Below are positions 13,844 to 20,371 of a stretch of 31,631 bases of DNA, piece after piece (positions within the stretch are counted from its first letter, which is position 1; each line of letters starts with the position of its first letter). The notes under the pieces are model-generated. The model was given only the letters and a program-made list of their open reading frames with translations, had not been told where the DNA came from and did not search any database. The DNA is taken from assembly GCA_964484135.1 (NCBI GenBank), contig CAZAEL010000029.1:1-31631 (forward strand), given 5' to 3'. The position numbers and the translations under genes were made by a program. Origin of the DNA: CAZAEL01 sp964484135. GTDB taxonomy: Bacteria > Elusimicrobiota > Elusimicrobia > FEN-1173.

Positions 13844-14995
13844 TCAGGGGCGCTGTTTCTGGCGGGCTCTCCCCATCCGGACGCGGTGCACCGCGCTGGC
13901 CATCTTCACTTCCGCGACCAGCTTTTGCCGGCGGGACTCCATCTCGGGGAGAGGCACCGGCGTCAGGCCCGCCGGGACATGGAGTCCCGGACGCATGGAA
14001 AAACGGTACACGTCCGCGTCGTCGAACAGCACCTGGCGCGTCATCTCCACGCAGGTTTGGAATTCCTCCTCCGTCTCGCTGGGGTACCCCACGATGAAGG
14101 CCGTGTACAGCCGCAGGGCCGGGTTCAGGGCGCGCAGTTCCAGGAGGCGGTCCCGCACCCATTCCGGCGCGTACGGGCGGATCATGAGCTTGAGGAGGCG
14201 CGGGTGGGCGTGCTGCACGGGCACGTGCAGGCGGTAAAGCTTGGGAGAGGCCGCCAGGCGCTTGAACCGGTCCATGGTCTTGACGAACCCCCAGGGGTTG
14301 AAGTTCCAGACCACCAGACGGAAGTCCTGGGGCAGGGCCAGGATCTCCTCCAGGAGGGACGCCATGTCCGTCCCCAGGTCGAACCCGTAGGTCCCGTTGT
14401 CGTCCCCGAGGAGGATGAAATCCCGGTGGCCCTTGGCCAGCCCTTCCCGGAACTCCTCCACGATCCGGGGGATGGGACGGCTGCGGAGTTTCCCCACCGC
14501 CTTCGGGATGACGCAAAAACTGCACTTCCCCAAACACCCGACCGAGGTGACGATCCCGTACATGTCGCGGAGGTCGGCCATCTGGGGATGGCGCCTCAGG
14601 GAAAAACCGCGGGGAATGTCCTCCAGCCGCGTGGCCGGATTCCGGACGAACCGGTACAGCGCTTCGAAGGAACGGGCCCCGACCGTGGGTCCGCTGAAAA
14701 CGGTGTTCAGCCGTTCCGGGTTGATCTGGGGCAGACAGCCGGTCACGACCAGTTCGGCCCCCGGTTTTTTGAGGGCCTGCAGCTTCCGGATGCGTCCGAC
14801 GCTGACATCCTCGCTGCCCTGGACCGAGCCGCAGGTGGCGCAGAGAAGGAGGTCCGCCTGCCGGGGATCCAGGGTTTTCTCATACCCGTTGGCCGTCAGG
14901 AAAGCCTCGAAGAGGGCGTTGCTGGCCGTGGTGGCGGTGCAGGCCCACGGGGCGATATAGACCTTTTTCGACGGCAGAGGGCGGACGCATTCCAT
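13844..14995 (-). CDS. MiaB/RimO-like radical SAM protein without TRAM domain
   Basis: 383 residues from the ATG at 14995, with AGGAG seven bases upstream; the longer frame to 15079 adds a basic low-complexity extension. The N-terminal part is methylthiotransferase-like (UPF0004): Cys19 (WACTATTASN), Cys55 (ATCGSVQ) and Cys87 (VVTGCLPQ) fit its three cluster cysteines. The radical SAM cluster is CLGKCSFC (154-161). VQHAHPRLLKLMIR and FIVGYPSETEEEF are further family hallmarks. MiaB and RimO end in a TRAM domain that binds RNA or the ribosomal protein; this protein ends instead with a short basic tail. The substrate is therefore uncertain: tRNA, protein or peptide. Confidence 0.8.
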   Translation of the reverse strand: MECVRPLPSKKVYIAPWACTATTASNALFEAFLTANGYEKTLDPRQADLLLCATCGSVQGSEDVSVGRIRKLQALKKPGAELVVTGCLPQINPERLNTVFSGPTVGARSFEALYRFVRNPATRLEDIPRGFSLRRHPQMADLRDMYGIVTSVGCLGKCSFCVIPKAVGKLRSRPIPRIVEEFREGLAKGHRDFILLGDDNGTYGFDLGTDMASLLEEILALPQDFRLVVWNFNPWGFVKTMDRFKRLAASPKLYRLHVPVQHAHPRLLKLMIRPYAPEWVRDRLLELRALNPALRLYTAFIVGYPSETEEEFQTCVEMTRQVLFDDADVYRFSMRPGLHVPAGLTPVPLPEMESRRQKLVAEVKMASAVHRVRMGRARQKQRP

Positions 14996-15093
14996 CCAGG
15001 GTCTCCTGAAGGGGCGGGGGTGGGGCCGGCCTCGCTTCCCTTGACCTTTTAGATTATCAGACCGGCGGGGTCTTTTCAACGGTCAAAATCAAC

Positions 15094-15099
15094 TAAAAT
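15094..15099 (+). promoter_or_regulatory. -10 element of the GT4 gene
   Basis: TAAAAT lies 14 bases upstream of the glycosyltransferase ATG, so the transcript would have a leader of about seven bases. No Shine-Dalgarno precedes the ATG, consistent with near-leaderless translation. The -35 region is weak. Confidence 0.45.
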
Positions 15100-15112
15100 A
15101 ACTGTCACGGCC

Positions 15113-16216
15113 ATGACACCCCCCCCCAGGACCAGAACGGTGCTGCTCGTTTTCTACAGCCTGGACGACCCCACCTGCCGGCGGCTGCTGGACATGATCG
15201 CCGCCTCTTTCCCCCGGAAAAACCTGCGCTTGACGGCGCTGTCTTTCCGACGACCCTCGCGCGCCACGCTCCGGCATTGGCGACCGCCGGTCCCCCTGCG
15301 CCGGCTCCCGGGGACGGGCGGGGGGCTCGTCCGGGCCTTTTCCCGTTTCCTGTCGGAGGAAAACCCGGACCTGGTCCATTGGGTCCTGCTGTCCCGCCTC
15401 TCGCCCCGCCTGGGGCGCGCCCTTTTCAGGGCCGCGCAAAGGCGGGCCCCCATGGCGGCCTCTCTGCACCTCTTGACGCCCCGCTCCCTGCCGGTCTTCC
15501 TGCGCACGGGAGACCATCGCCGCATGGCCGCGGTGCACGCCGTGTCCCGCTCCCTCGCGCGGGCGGCGGCCGAGAGGTGGCCTTCCCTGCGGGGCCGCAT
15601 CCATGTCATTCGGAACGGCGCGGACCGCGCTTACTGGTCCGCCTCCTTGAAACCGGGCAAAAGATCCCCTCCCTTCCTTTTGACGCTGTCGCGGCTCTGG
15701 CCCTACAAGGGGCTCCACGTCCTGATCATGGCGTTTCAAGGTTTGGCCCGGCGCCATCCCCGCCTCAGGCTTTTCATCGCGGGCGGCCGGCCCCGTTCCT
15801 CCTATTCCCGGCAGTTGAAAGGATTGGTCCGGGCCCTGGGCCTGGGCCGCCGGGTCACGTTCACCGGCGAGGTGTCGGGAGAACGGTTGCGGCGGCTCCT
15901 CAAGGGATGCCTGGTCTACGTCCAGCCCTCCCTGTATGAAAGCGGCTGCTTCGCGGTCATGGAGGCCTGCAGCGCCGGGGTCCCGGTGGTCGCCACCCGC
16001 ACCGGCTCCCTGGAGGAGGTTTTCCGGAACGGAAGGGACTGCCTGTTCGTGCCGCCGGGGGATCCCCGCTCCCTGGAAAAGGCGGTCCGGCGGCTCTTGG
16101 ACGACCCGGGTCTGCGGTCCCGACTGGCGCGGGCCGGCCAAAGGGCGGCCAAGGCCCACGATTTCAAGGCCCTGTCCCGGCGGTACGCGGCTTTTTACGA
16201 AAAATGCCTCCCTTGA
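15113..16216 (+). CDS. Glycosyltransferase family 4
   Basis: 367 residues, GT-B fold. The N-terminal acceptor domain is very basic. The C-terminal nucleotide-sugar domain has TLSRLWPYKGLHVLI (191-205), FIAGG (221-225), a VTFTGEVSGE turn, and the EX7E motif at Glu276-Glu284 (YESGCFAVMEA) followed by GVPVVATRTG. It should transfer a sugar from a nucleotide donor with retention of configuration; the acceptor is unknown. Divergent from the radical SAM gene and followed by the small gene at 16298 and a GT2 gene, so a cell-surface glycan or a glycosylated small product are both possible. Confidence 0.88.
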   Translation: MTPPPRTRTVLLVFYSLDDPTCRRLLDMIAASFPRKNLRLTALSFRRPSRATLRHWRPPVPLRRLPGTGGGLVRAFSRFLSEENPDLVHWVLLSRLSPRLGRALFRAAQRRAPMAASLHLLTPRSLPVFLRTGDHRRMAAVHAVSRSLARAAAERWPSLRGRIHVIRNGADRAYWSASLKPGKRSPPFLLTLSRLWPYKGLHVLIMAFQGLARRHPRLRLFIAGGRPRSSYSRQLKGLVRALGLGRRVTFTGEVSGERLRRLLKGCLVYVQPSLYESGCFAVMEACSAGVPVVATRTGSLEEVFRNGRDCLFVPPGDPRSLEKAVRRLLDDPGLRSRLARAGQRAAKAHDFKALSRRYAAFYEKCLP

Positions 16217-16237
16217 AGGCCGCGGGCCGGACGGCCC

Positions 16238-16266
16238 TTGATTTTCCAACGCATCGATGGCATAAT
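16238..16266 (+). promoter_or_regulatory. Promoter dedicated to the small gene
   Basis: -35 TTGATT (16238-16243), spacer of exactly 17, -10 CATAAT (16261-16266). It lies about 30 bases ahead of the 36-codon gene, which shows the latter is transcribed on its own rather than only from the upstream GT4 gene. Confidence 0.65.
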
Positions 16267-16297
16267 AAAAGACCAAGGGAAAGAGAGACCGCCGCCC

Positions 16298-16408
16298 ATG
16301 GCAAAGAAATCCAAACCCGCCGGCAAAAAATCCGGGGGGAAATACAAGAAGCCCTCCATGACCAAGCACGGCCGCCTGGAGCACGTGGCCGTGGCCCAGA
16401 CCCTCTGA
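16298..16408 (+). CDS. Small basic protein with lasso-leader-like motif (36 aa)
   Basis: A 36-codon frame from ATG 16298 to TGA 16406-16408. A lysine-rich N-terminus (MAKKSKPAGKKSGGK) is followed by YKKPSMTKHGRLEHV. This fits Y-x-x-P-x-(L/M)-x-x-x-G, the recognition motif of many lasso-peptide leaders and of small peptides bound by PqqD-like domains. After the glycine only 13 residues remain, without Cys and without an obvious core. A promoter precedes it and an 11-bp hairpin follows it at once. No PqqD, transglutaminase-like protease or Asn-synthetase-like cyclase is in the window. It may be a RiPP-like precursor or leader-only peptide, or simply a small basic protein. Confidence 0.6.
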   Translation: MAKKSKPAGKKSGGKYKKPSMTKHGRLEHVAVAQTL

Positions 16409-16438
16409 CGGGCGGTTCCTTCCCGGCGGAGCCGTCCG
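16409..16438 (+). terminator. Hairpin immediately after the small gene
   Basis: CGGGCGGTTCC, loop of eight, GGAGCCGTCCG: 11 pairs including two G-T. It starts on the base after the TGA. No T-run follows, so it may protect the mRNA end rather than terminate. Confidence 0.5.
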
Positions 16439-16508
16439 CCGCCCCGCCGGAGATATTCACCGCGGAAAACCTCCCCGCTTTCCCCCTTTTCGATCCCGTC
16501 TCCGCTCC

Positions 16509-17333
16509 ATGCCGCCCCCCCTCGTCACCGCGCTCCTGACCTGCCACAACCGGCGGGGATACCTGCTGGCCGCCCTGCGCAGCGTGGAACGGCAGACCCA
16601 TCGCCCGCTGGAAGCCGTGGTGGTGGACGACGGTTCCACGGACGGCACGGCCCGGGCCGTGGTCCGCCGCCGGTGGGCGGTGCCGGTGAGGGTCCTCCGC
16701 CTGCCCGTCAACCGAGGCCCCGCCGCGGCCCGCCGCAGGGGCGTGGAAGCCGCCCGCGGCGAATGGGTCGCGTTCCTGGATTCCGACGACCTGTGGCTGC
16801 CCCGCAAACTGGAGGAACAGCTGCGCCGCGCCGCGCCCGGCGTGCAATTCGTCTATTCCGACTTCCACGAAATCTCCCCGCGCGGACGCCTCCTGCGCCG
16901 CAACAGCCTCATGCACCGGAGGGGCTCCCTGTTCTTCGCGCGGCTGGCCCGGTCCCTGTGGCGGCTGCCCTTCTTCCCCGTGACCTCCACCGTCATGATG
17001 CGCCGGGACCTCATCACCCGGCTGGGGTCCTTCGATCCCCATTTTCGTTACGTGGCGGACGACCCGGATCTCTGGCTGAGGGCCCTGATCCGCGTGGGCG
17101 CGCGGGGGACGCGCTGCCTGACGGAGGCCCTCTCCCTGTACCGCCGCCACCCCGGCCAGACCGCGGCCCTCCTCATCAAACCGTCCCAGATGCACCTCCT
17201 GCCGCGGTTGTCCCCCCCGGAACGGGAAAAGGTCCTGGACCACCTGTACTTCATGTTCATCAAACACGGGGCCTTTCTGAAAAAGAACGGGCTGGACCCC
17301 AACGACTTCACGGGGCCCGAAGGACGGCGGTAG
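16509..17333 (+). CDS. Glycosyltransferase family 2
   Basis: 274 residues, GT-A fold. It starts directly in the fold (PPLVTALLTCHNRRGYL), then VVVDDGSTDGT (37-47) for the nucleotide and FLDSDDLW (89-96) with the DXD metal site. Residues 175-190 (FDPHFRYVADDPDLWL) give the acceptor-side acidic motif. An inverting transferase of surface-glycan type. No clear Shine-Dalgarno precedes the ATG. It ends 34 bases from the convergent HNH gene; the 100 bases before it hold only the small-gene hairpin. Confidence 0.88.
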   Translation: MPPPLVTALLTCHNRRGYLLAALRSVERQTHRPLEAVVVDDGSTDGTARAVVRRRWAVPVRVLRLPVNRGPAAARRRGVEAARGEWVAFLDSDDLWLPRKLEEQLRRAAPGVQFVYSDFHEISPRGRLLRRNSLMHRRGSLFFARLARSLWRLPFFPVTSTVMMRRDLITRLGSFDPHFRYVADDPDLWLRALIRVGARGTRCLTEALSLYRRHPGQTAALLIKPSQMHLLPRLSPPEREKVLDHLYFMFIKHGAFLKKNGLDPNDFTGPEGRR

Positions 17334-17367
17334 GCGGCGGGAGACTGCGGCGGGGCGGCGGAAGAGG

Positions 17368-17967
17368 CTACTCTTCCAGCTCGCTGTTCCAGTAGATGTT
17401 GTCCACGAACCGCTGCCAGGAGCGGCGGACGCGGAAGTTGGCGGTGAAGACCAGGGAGGAGCGGCCCCGCCATTTGGGGCGGGACGGCGGGATCAGCAGC
17501 TTGACCCCCGCCTCGCCCGGCAGGCGGTCGCTCTTTTTCAGATTGCAGGGGATGCAGGACGTCACGATGTTGGACCAGTCCGTCTGGCCGCCGCGGCTGC
17601 GGGGCACCACGTGGTCCAGGTTGAGCTCGCTGGAGGGAAACTTCCGGCCGCAGTAGCAGCAGTGGTACCCGTAATGCTCGTAGATGTTCCGGCGGGTGAA
17701 CTTGACCTCGCTGACCGGCAGCTTGTCGTAGAGCTTGAGGGCGATGACCTCGGGGATGGCGATGCGGAAGGTGGGGGTGCTCACGAAGCCGGCGGCGTGC
17801 TCGGTCATTTCCCGGGACAGGGCCCGCCAGTCCTCGAACGAATAGGTCCGGTAATCCGGGTCCACCACCTGGGCGTGGTCCATGTACACCAGGGTCAGGG
17901 CCCGCCGCCAGGAGGTGATCTGGATGGCGTAGAACTGCCGGTTGAGGACGAGGACGTCCGAAGTCAT
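17368..17967 (-). CDS. HNH endonuclease family protein
   Basis: 199 residues. The N-terminus VLVLNRQFYAIQITSWRRALTLVYMDHAQVV is the conserved opening of a widespread chromosomal HNH family. The nuclease core has Cys103-x2-Cys106, LDHVVPRSRGG (Asp118-His119), SNIV (Asn133) and CIPCN (Cys138, Cys141): the HNH metal-binding site plus a structural zinc. Copies of this family sit next to housekeeping genes in many genomes and their DNA substrate is not known. It lies downstream of the NIL-domain gene, separated by the heptad array. Confidence 0.87.
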   Translation of the reverse strand: MTSDVLVLNRQFYAIQITSWRRALTLVYMDHAQVVDPDYRTYSFEDWRALSREMTEHAAGFVSTPTFRIAIPEVIALKLYDKLPVSEVKFTRRNIYEHYGYHCCYCGRKFPSSELNLDHVVPRSRGGQTDWSNIVTSCIPCNLKKSDRLPGEAGVKLLIPPSRPKWRGRSSLVFTANFRVRRSWQRFVDNIYWNSELEE

Positions 17968-17978
17968 AGGCGTTTAAA

Positions 17979-18050
17979 GCGTGAAGTGAGAAGTGTGAAG
18001 AAAAATCGTAGACCCGCTTTGCCTTTCACTTCCCACTTTTCACTTCTCAC
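17979..18050. repeat. Inverted array of 7-bp words before the HNH gene
   Basis: The left arm is GCGTGAA, GTGAGAA, GTGTGAA (17979-17999). The right arm has four period-7 words, CTTTCAC, TTCCCAC, TTTTCAC and TTCTCAC (18023-18050). GTGAGAAGTG (17986-17995) and CACTTCTCAC (18041-18050) are perfect inverses. It fills the 99 bases between the NIL stop and the HNH start. Confidence 0.75.
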
Positions 18051-18066
18051 GCCGTTCTTTCTGTGT

Positions 18067-18306
18067 TCAGCCCTCCACCGCGTCGTGCGTCACGGGTTCC
18101 ACCTTGATGCCCTGGCCCTTGAGCCAGTCCATGGCCCGGGACAGGACCGGCTCCTCCCCCTCCAGCTCCAAAACCATCTCCCCCACCTTGTCCGTCACCT
18201 TGGCGCGCCGGATGTTGAAGACCACGCCGAACTCCTTGGCCATCCGGTAGACCACCGGCTCCTTGATGAGGTTCTGCGGGAAAATCAGGTCCAGCCGGCG
18301 TTTCAC
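18067..18306 (-). CDS. Stand-alone NIL-domain protein
   Basis: 79 residues from GTG at 18306, one base after the stop of the sulfur-carrier gene. The pattern matches the NIL domain (beta-alpha-beta-beta-alpha-beta): RRLDLIFPQNLIKEPVVYRMAKEFGVVFNIRRAKV, then GEMVLELEGE and a final helix and strand. NIL domains form the methionine-binding tail of the MetN transporter ATPase and also occur in proteins linked to homocysteine synthesis. Third gene of a SAM-riboswitch-controlled set, so a methionine-sensing or sulfur-transfer-assisting role is likely. Confidence 0.85.
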   Translation of the reverse strand: MKRRLDLIFPQNLIKEPVVYRMAKEFGVVFNIRRAKVTDKVGEMVLELEGEEPVLSRAMDWLKGQGIKVEPVTHDAVEG

Positions 18307-18307
18307 G

Positions 18308-18607
18308 TCAGGCCGGGGTGACGCCTTGAAAAGCCCCGCCCGCGATGGCCGGGATGATGCTCACCTCCGCTCCCTCGGCCACCGGGGTCTTGGCCCCGTC
18401 CTTGAACCGGATGTCCTCCCCGTTCACGAACACGTTGATGAACCGGCGGATCTGGCCGGACTCGTCGCACACGCGCTCTTTCAGGCCGGGGTATTTTTTT
18501 TCCAAAGAAGCGATGAGCTCCTCGATGTTCCTGCCGTCGGCCTCCACCACGGCCTGGTCCTTGGTCAGCTTCCTCAACGGGGCGGGGATGCGCACTTTCG
18601 CGGGCAT
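18308..18607 (-). CDS. ThiS/MoaD-like sulfur-carrier protein with C-terminal extension
   Basis: 99 residues, ubiquitin-like fold: KVRIPAPLRKLT, the helix NIEELIASLEKKYPGL, FINVFVNGEDIRF and the terminal VSIIPAIAGG. In active ThiS/MoaD proteins the chain ends in Gly-Gly, which is adenylated and turned into a thiocarboxylate. Here eight residues (AFQGVTPA) follow the GG at 90-91. The tail would have to be cut off first, as in carrier proteins processed by JAMM-type proteases. It lies between the threonine-synthase-like gene and the NIL gene; no E1-like (MoeB/ThiF) gene is in the window. Confidence 0.88.
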   Translation of the reverse strand: MPAKVRIPAPLRKLTKDQAVVEADGRNIEELIASLEKKYPGLKERVCDESGQIRRFINVFVNGEDIRFKDGAKTPVAEGAEVSIIPAIAGGAFQGVTPA

Positions 18608-18660
18608 GATGGGGGTCGATCCTCCTCTTCAGAATGAAAAACGGTCGAAAACCGGGCTCT

Positions 18661-19950
18661 TCAGGACGCCGTGACCGGCGTCTTCCCGGCCTTTTTCGCG
18701 GGGGCGCGGGGATCCGCCACCGTCTTGTACAGGTCCCGGAAGGCGTCGATCTTCGGCGCGATCACGTTCACCCGGGACACCCGGCCGGACACGGCCTCGC
18801 TGGTCTTGAACCCGTTCCCGGTGACGAAGGCCACCGCCGTTTCGTCTGATTTTATTCTACCAGAGCGGGCCAGCTTTTTCAACACGGCCACGGTGACGCC
18901 CCCTGCGGTTTCGGTGAAGACGCCCTCGGTCTTGGCCAGGAGCTTGATGCCCTCCACGATTTCCTCGTCCGTGGCCCATTCCCCGAAGCCCCCGGTCTGT
19001 TTGACCACCCGCCAGGCGTAGTACCCGTCCGCCGGGTTGCCGATGGCCAGGGACTTGGCGATGGTCTTGGGGCGCACCGGCTTGATGATGTCGGACTGCT
19101 CCTGCAGGGCCGTGACCACCGGGCTGCAGCCCTGGGGCTGGGCCGCGGAGATACGCGTGGCGCGCTCCGGGATGAGCCCCAGCTTCTGGAACTCCTGCAG
19201 GCCCTTGTAAATCTTGGTGAGGAGGGAGCCCGAGGCCACGGGCACCACGCAGTGGTCCGGCGCCTTCCAGCCCAGCTGTTCCGCCACCTCGAAGCCCAGG
19301 GTCTTGGAGCCCTCCGCGTAATAGGGCCGCACGTTGACGTTCACGAAGGCCCACTTGAAGGCGTCCGCCACCTCGGCGCAGAGGCGGTTGACCTCGTCGT
19401 AGTTGCCCTCCACGCCCACGATGACCGGGTCGTACACCCCGGCGCCCAAAATTTTGCCCTCCTCCAGGTCCGCGGGGATGAACACGAAGGTGCGCAGTCC
19501 CGCCACCGCGCCGTACGCGGACACCGCCCCGGCCAGATTGCCCGTGGAGGCGCAGGCCACGGTGTCGAAGCCCAGCTCCCGCGTGCGGGAGATGGCCACG
19601 CTCACCACCCGGTCCTTGAAGGAGAAGGTGGGGTTCACGGAGTCGTTCTTGATGTACAGGTTCTTCAGCCCCAGGAGCTTGCCCAGGTTCTTGGCGTGGA
19701 AGAGCGGGGTGAAGCCTTCCTGGATGGTCACCACGTCCCGGCTCTCCACGGGCAGGAGGTCCCAGTACCGCCACAGGCTCCGGGGGCCCGCCTCGATGCG
19801 GGCGCGGGTCACGGACTTGCGCAGGAAATCGTAGTTGTAGTCCACCTCCAGCGGGCCGAAACAGAACTCGCAGACGTGGATGGCTTTGGCCGGGAAGGGC
19901 CGGCCGCACTCCTTGCACTTCAACCCCTTGATTTTGGTCGCCGTGGACAT
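18661..19950 (-). CDS. thrC: Threonine synthase-like PLP enzyme
   Basis: 429 residues, fold type II PLP enzyme. N-terminal zinc ribbon (Cys12, 15, 27, 30), then the IQEGFTPLF segment, PLP lysine Lys112 in NPTFSFKDR, ASTGNLAGA (134-142) for phosphate binding, and a C-terminal VAFVTGNG. Threonine synthase converts O-phosphohomoserine to threonine. Control by a SAM riboswitch and coupling to a sulfur carrier and a NIL protein instead suggest that this copy may use the same substrate with a protein thiocarboxylate to form homocysteine. Sequence alone does not separate the two. GGAGA precedes the ATG by about ten bases. Confidence 0.85.
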   Translation of the reverse strand: MSTATKIKGLKCKECGRPFPAKAIHVCEFCFGPLEVDYNYDFLRKSVTRARIEAGPRSLWRYWDLLPVESRDVVTIQEGFTPLFHAKNLGKLLGLKNLYIKNDSVNPTFSFKDRVVSVAISRTRELGFDTVACASTGNLAGAVSAYGAVAGLRTFVFIPADLEEGKILGAGVYDPVIVGVEGNYDEVNRLCAEVADAFKWAFVNVNVRPYYAEGSKTLGFEVAEQLGWKAPDHCVVPVASGSLLTKIYKGLQEFQKLGLIPERATRISAAQPQGCSPVVTALQEQSDIIKPVRPKTIAKSLAIGNPADGYYAWRVVKQTGGFGEWATDEEIVEGIKLLAKTEGVFTETAGGVTVAVLKKLARSGRIKSDETAVAFVTGNGFKTSEAVSGRVSRVNVIAPKIDAFRDLYKTVADPRAPAKKAGKTPVTAS

Positions 19951-19989
19951 GTCTTTTCTTTCTCCTCAAACAAGCGTTCAGGCTGTATA

Positions 19990-20028
19990 AAAAGAAAAAC
20001 CCCGAGGAGTCGAAAATCCGCGGGGTTT
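19990..20028 (-). terminator. SAM-riboswitch terminator
   Basis: On the minus strand AAACCCCG-C-GGA, an eight-base loop, then TCC-T-CGGGGTTTTT. Its 3' arm contains ACTCCTC, which can instead pair with GAGGAGT at the end of the aptamer P1 helix, the usual SAM-I antiterminator arrangement. Confidence 0.88.
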
Positions 20029-20044
20029 CCAGGGTTTTTCACTC

Positions 20045-20158
20045 CTCTTATCGGTCCCGCTTTCGCGGTGTCGAGCATTAGCACCTACCGCCCGCTCGCG
20101 CGGACGACGGTTGCCGTGGGATCATCGGGCTGCGTCCCTCCCCCACTCTGGATAAGAG
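20045..20158 (-). promoter_or_regulatory. SAM-I riboswitch (S-box) aptamer
   Basis: On the minus strand: P1 CTCTTATC/GATAAGAG, the conserved AGAGTGGGGGAGGGAC core, CCCGATGATCCCACGGCAACC, and GGTGCTAATGCTCGACA, all in the order of the SAM-I family. The P1 3' strand overlaps the antiterminator, so SAM binding should cause termination before thrC. Expression is therefore predicted when SAM (methionine) is scarce, which is not expected for a plain threonine gene. Confidence 0.95.
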
Positions 20159-20187
20159 TCCAACACATATCGGAAAGAACTTCTTTT

Positions 20188-20216
20188 ATTTTACATGACC
20201 CTCGGGGAAAAGTCAA
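20188..20216 (-). promoter_or_regulatory. Promoter of the SAM-riboswitch operon
   Basis: -35 TTGACT (20211-20216), 17-base spacer, -10 TAAAAT (20188-20193), about 30 bases ahead of the aptamer on the minus strand. Confidence 0.8.
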
Positions 20217-20251
20217 CGGTTTCCCGCCGGGGGCGCCGGTAAAGCTTAGAC

Positions 20252-20351
20252 GGCCAATGAGCTTCTCGACTTCGTCCCTCGACAGGATCGAGACTTCGCT
20301 CGAAGAGTCTTATTGTTCGAGCGAAGCGGAATCGAGAACCCTAAATTGGCC
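20252..20351. repeat. 100-bp structured element with GGCCAAT ends (MITE/REP-like)
   Basis: Exactly 100 bp bounded by GGCCAAT and ATTGGCC. Inside, TTCTCGA (20263-20269) pairs with TCGAGAA (20332-20338), enclosing a CTCGA/TCGAG hairpin and a perfect 11-bp hairpin, CTTCGCTCGAA/TTCGAGCGAAG. The result resembles a three-way junction. It fills the gap between the gatB stop and the SAM operon promoter, carries no gene, and could also mark the 3' end of the gatB transcript. Confidence 0.65.
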
Positions 20352-20371
20352 GGTGTCCCGCCGGGGCCCTT

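Noticed and set aside
16204..16539. A 111-codon plus-strand frame over the small-gene region
   Set aside because: It is in another frame from the 36-codon gene, crosses its promoter and hairpin, and has biased composition without motifs.
17979..18050. Possible mini-CRISPR
   Set aside because: The period is only 7 bases, the arms are inverted rather than direct, and no spacers or cas genes exist.
20252..20351. A classical insertion sequence
   Set aside because: Only 100 bp with no transposase frame and no visible target duplication; kept as a MITE/REP-like repeat instead.
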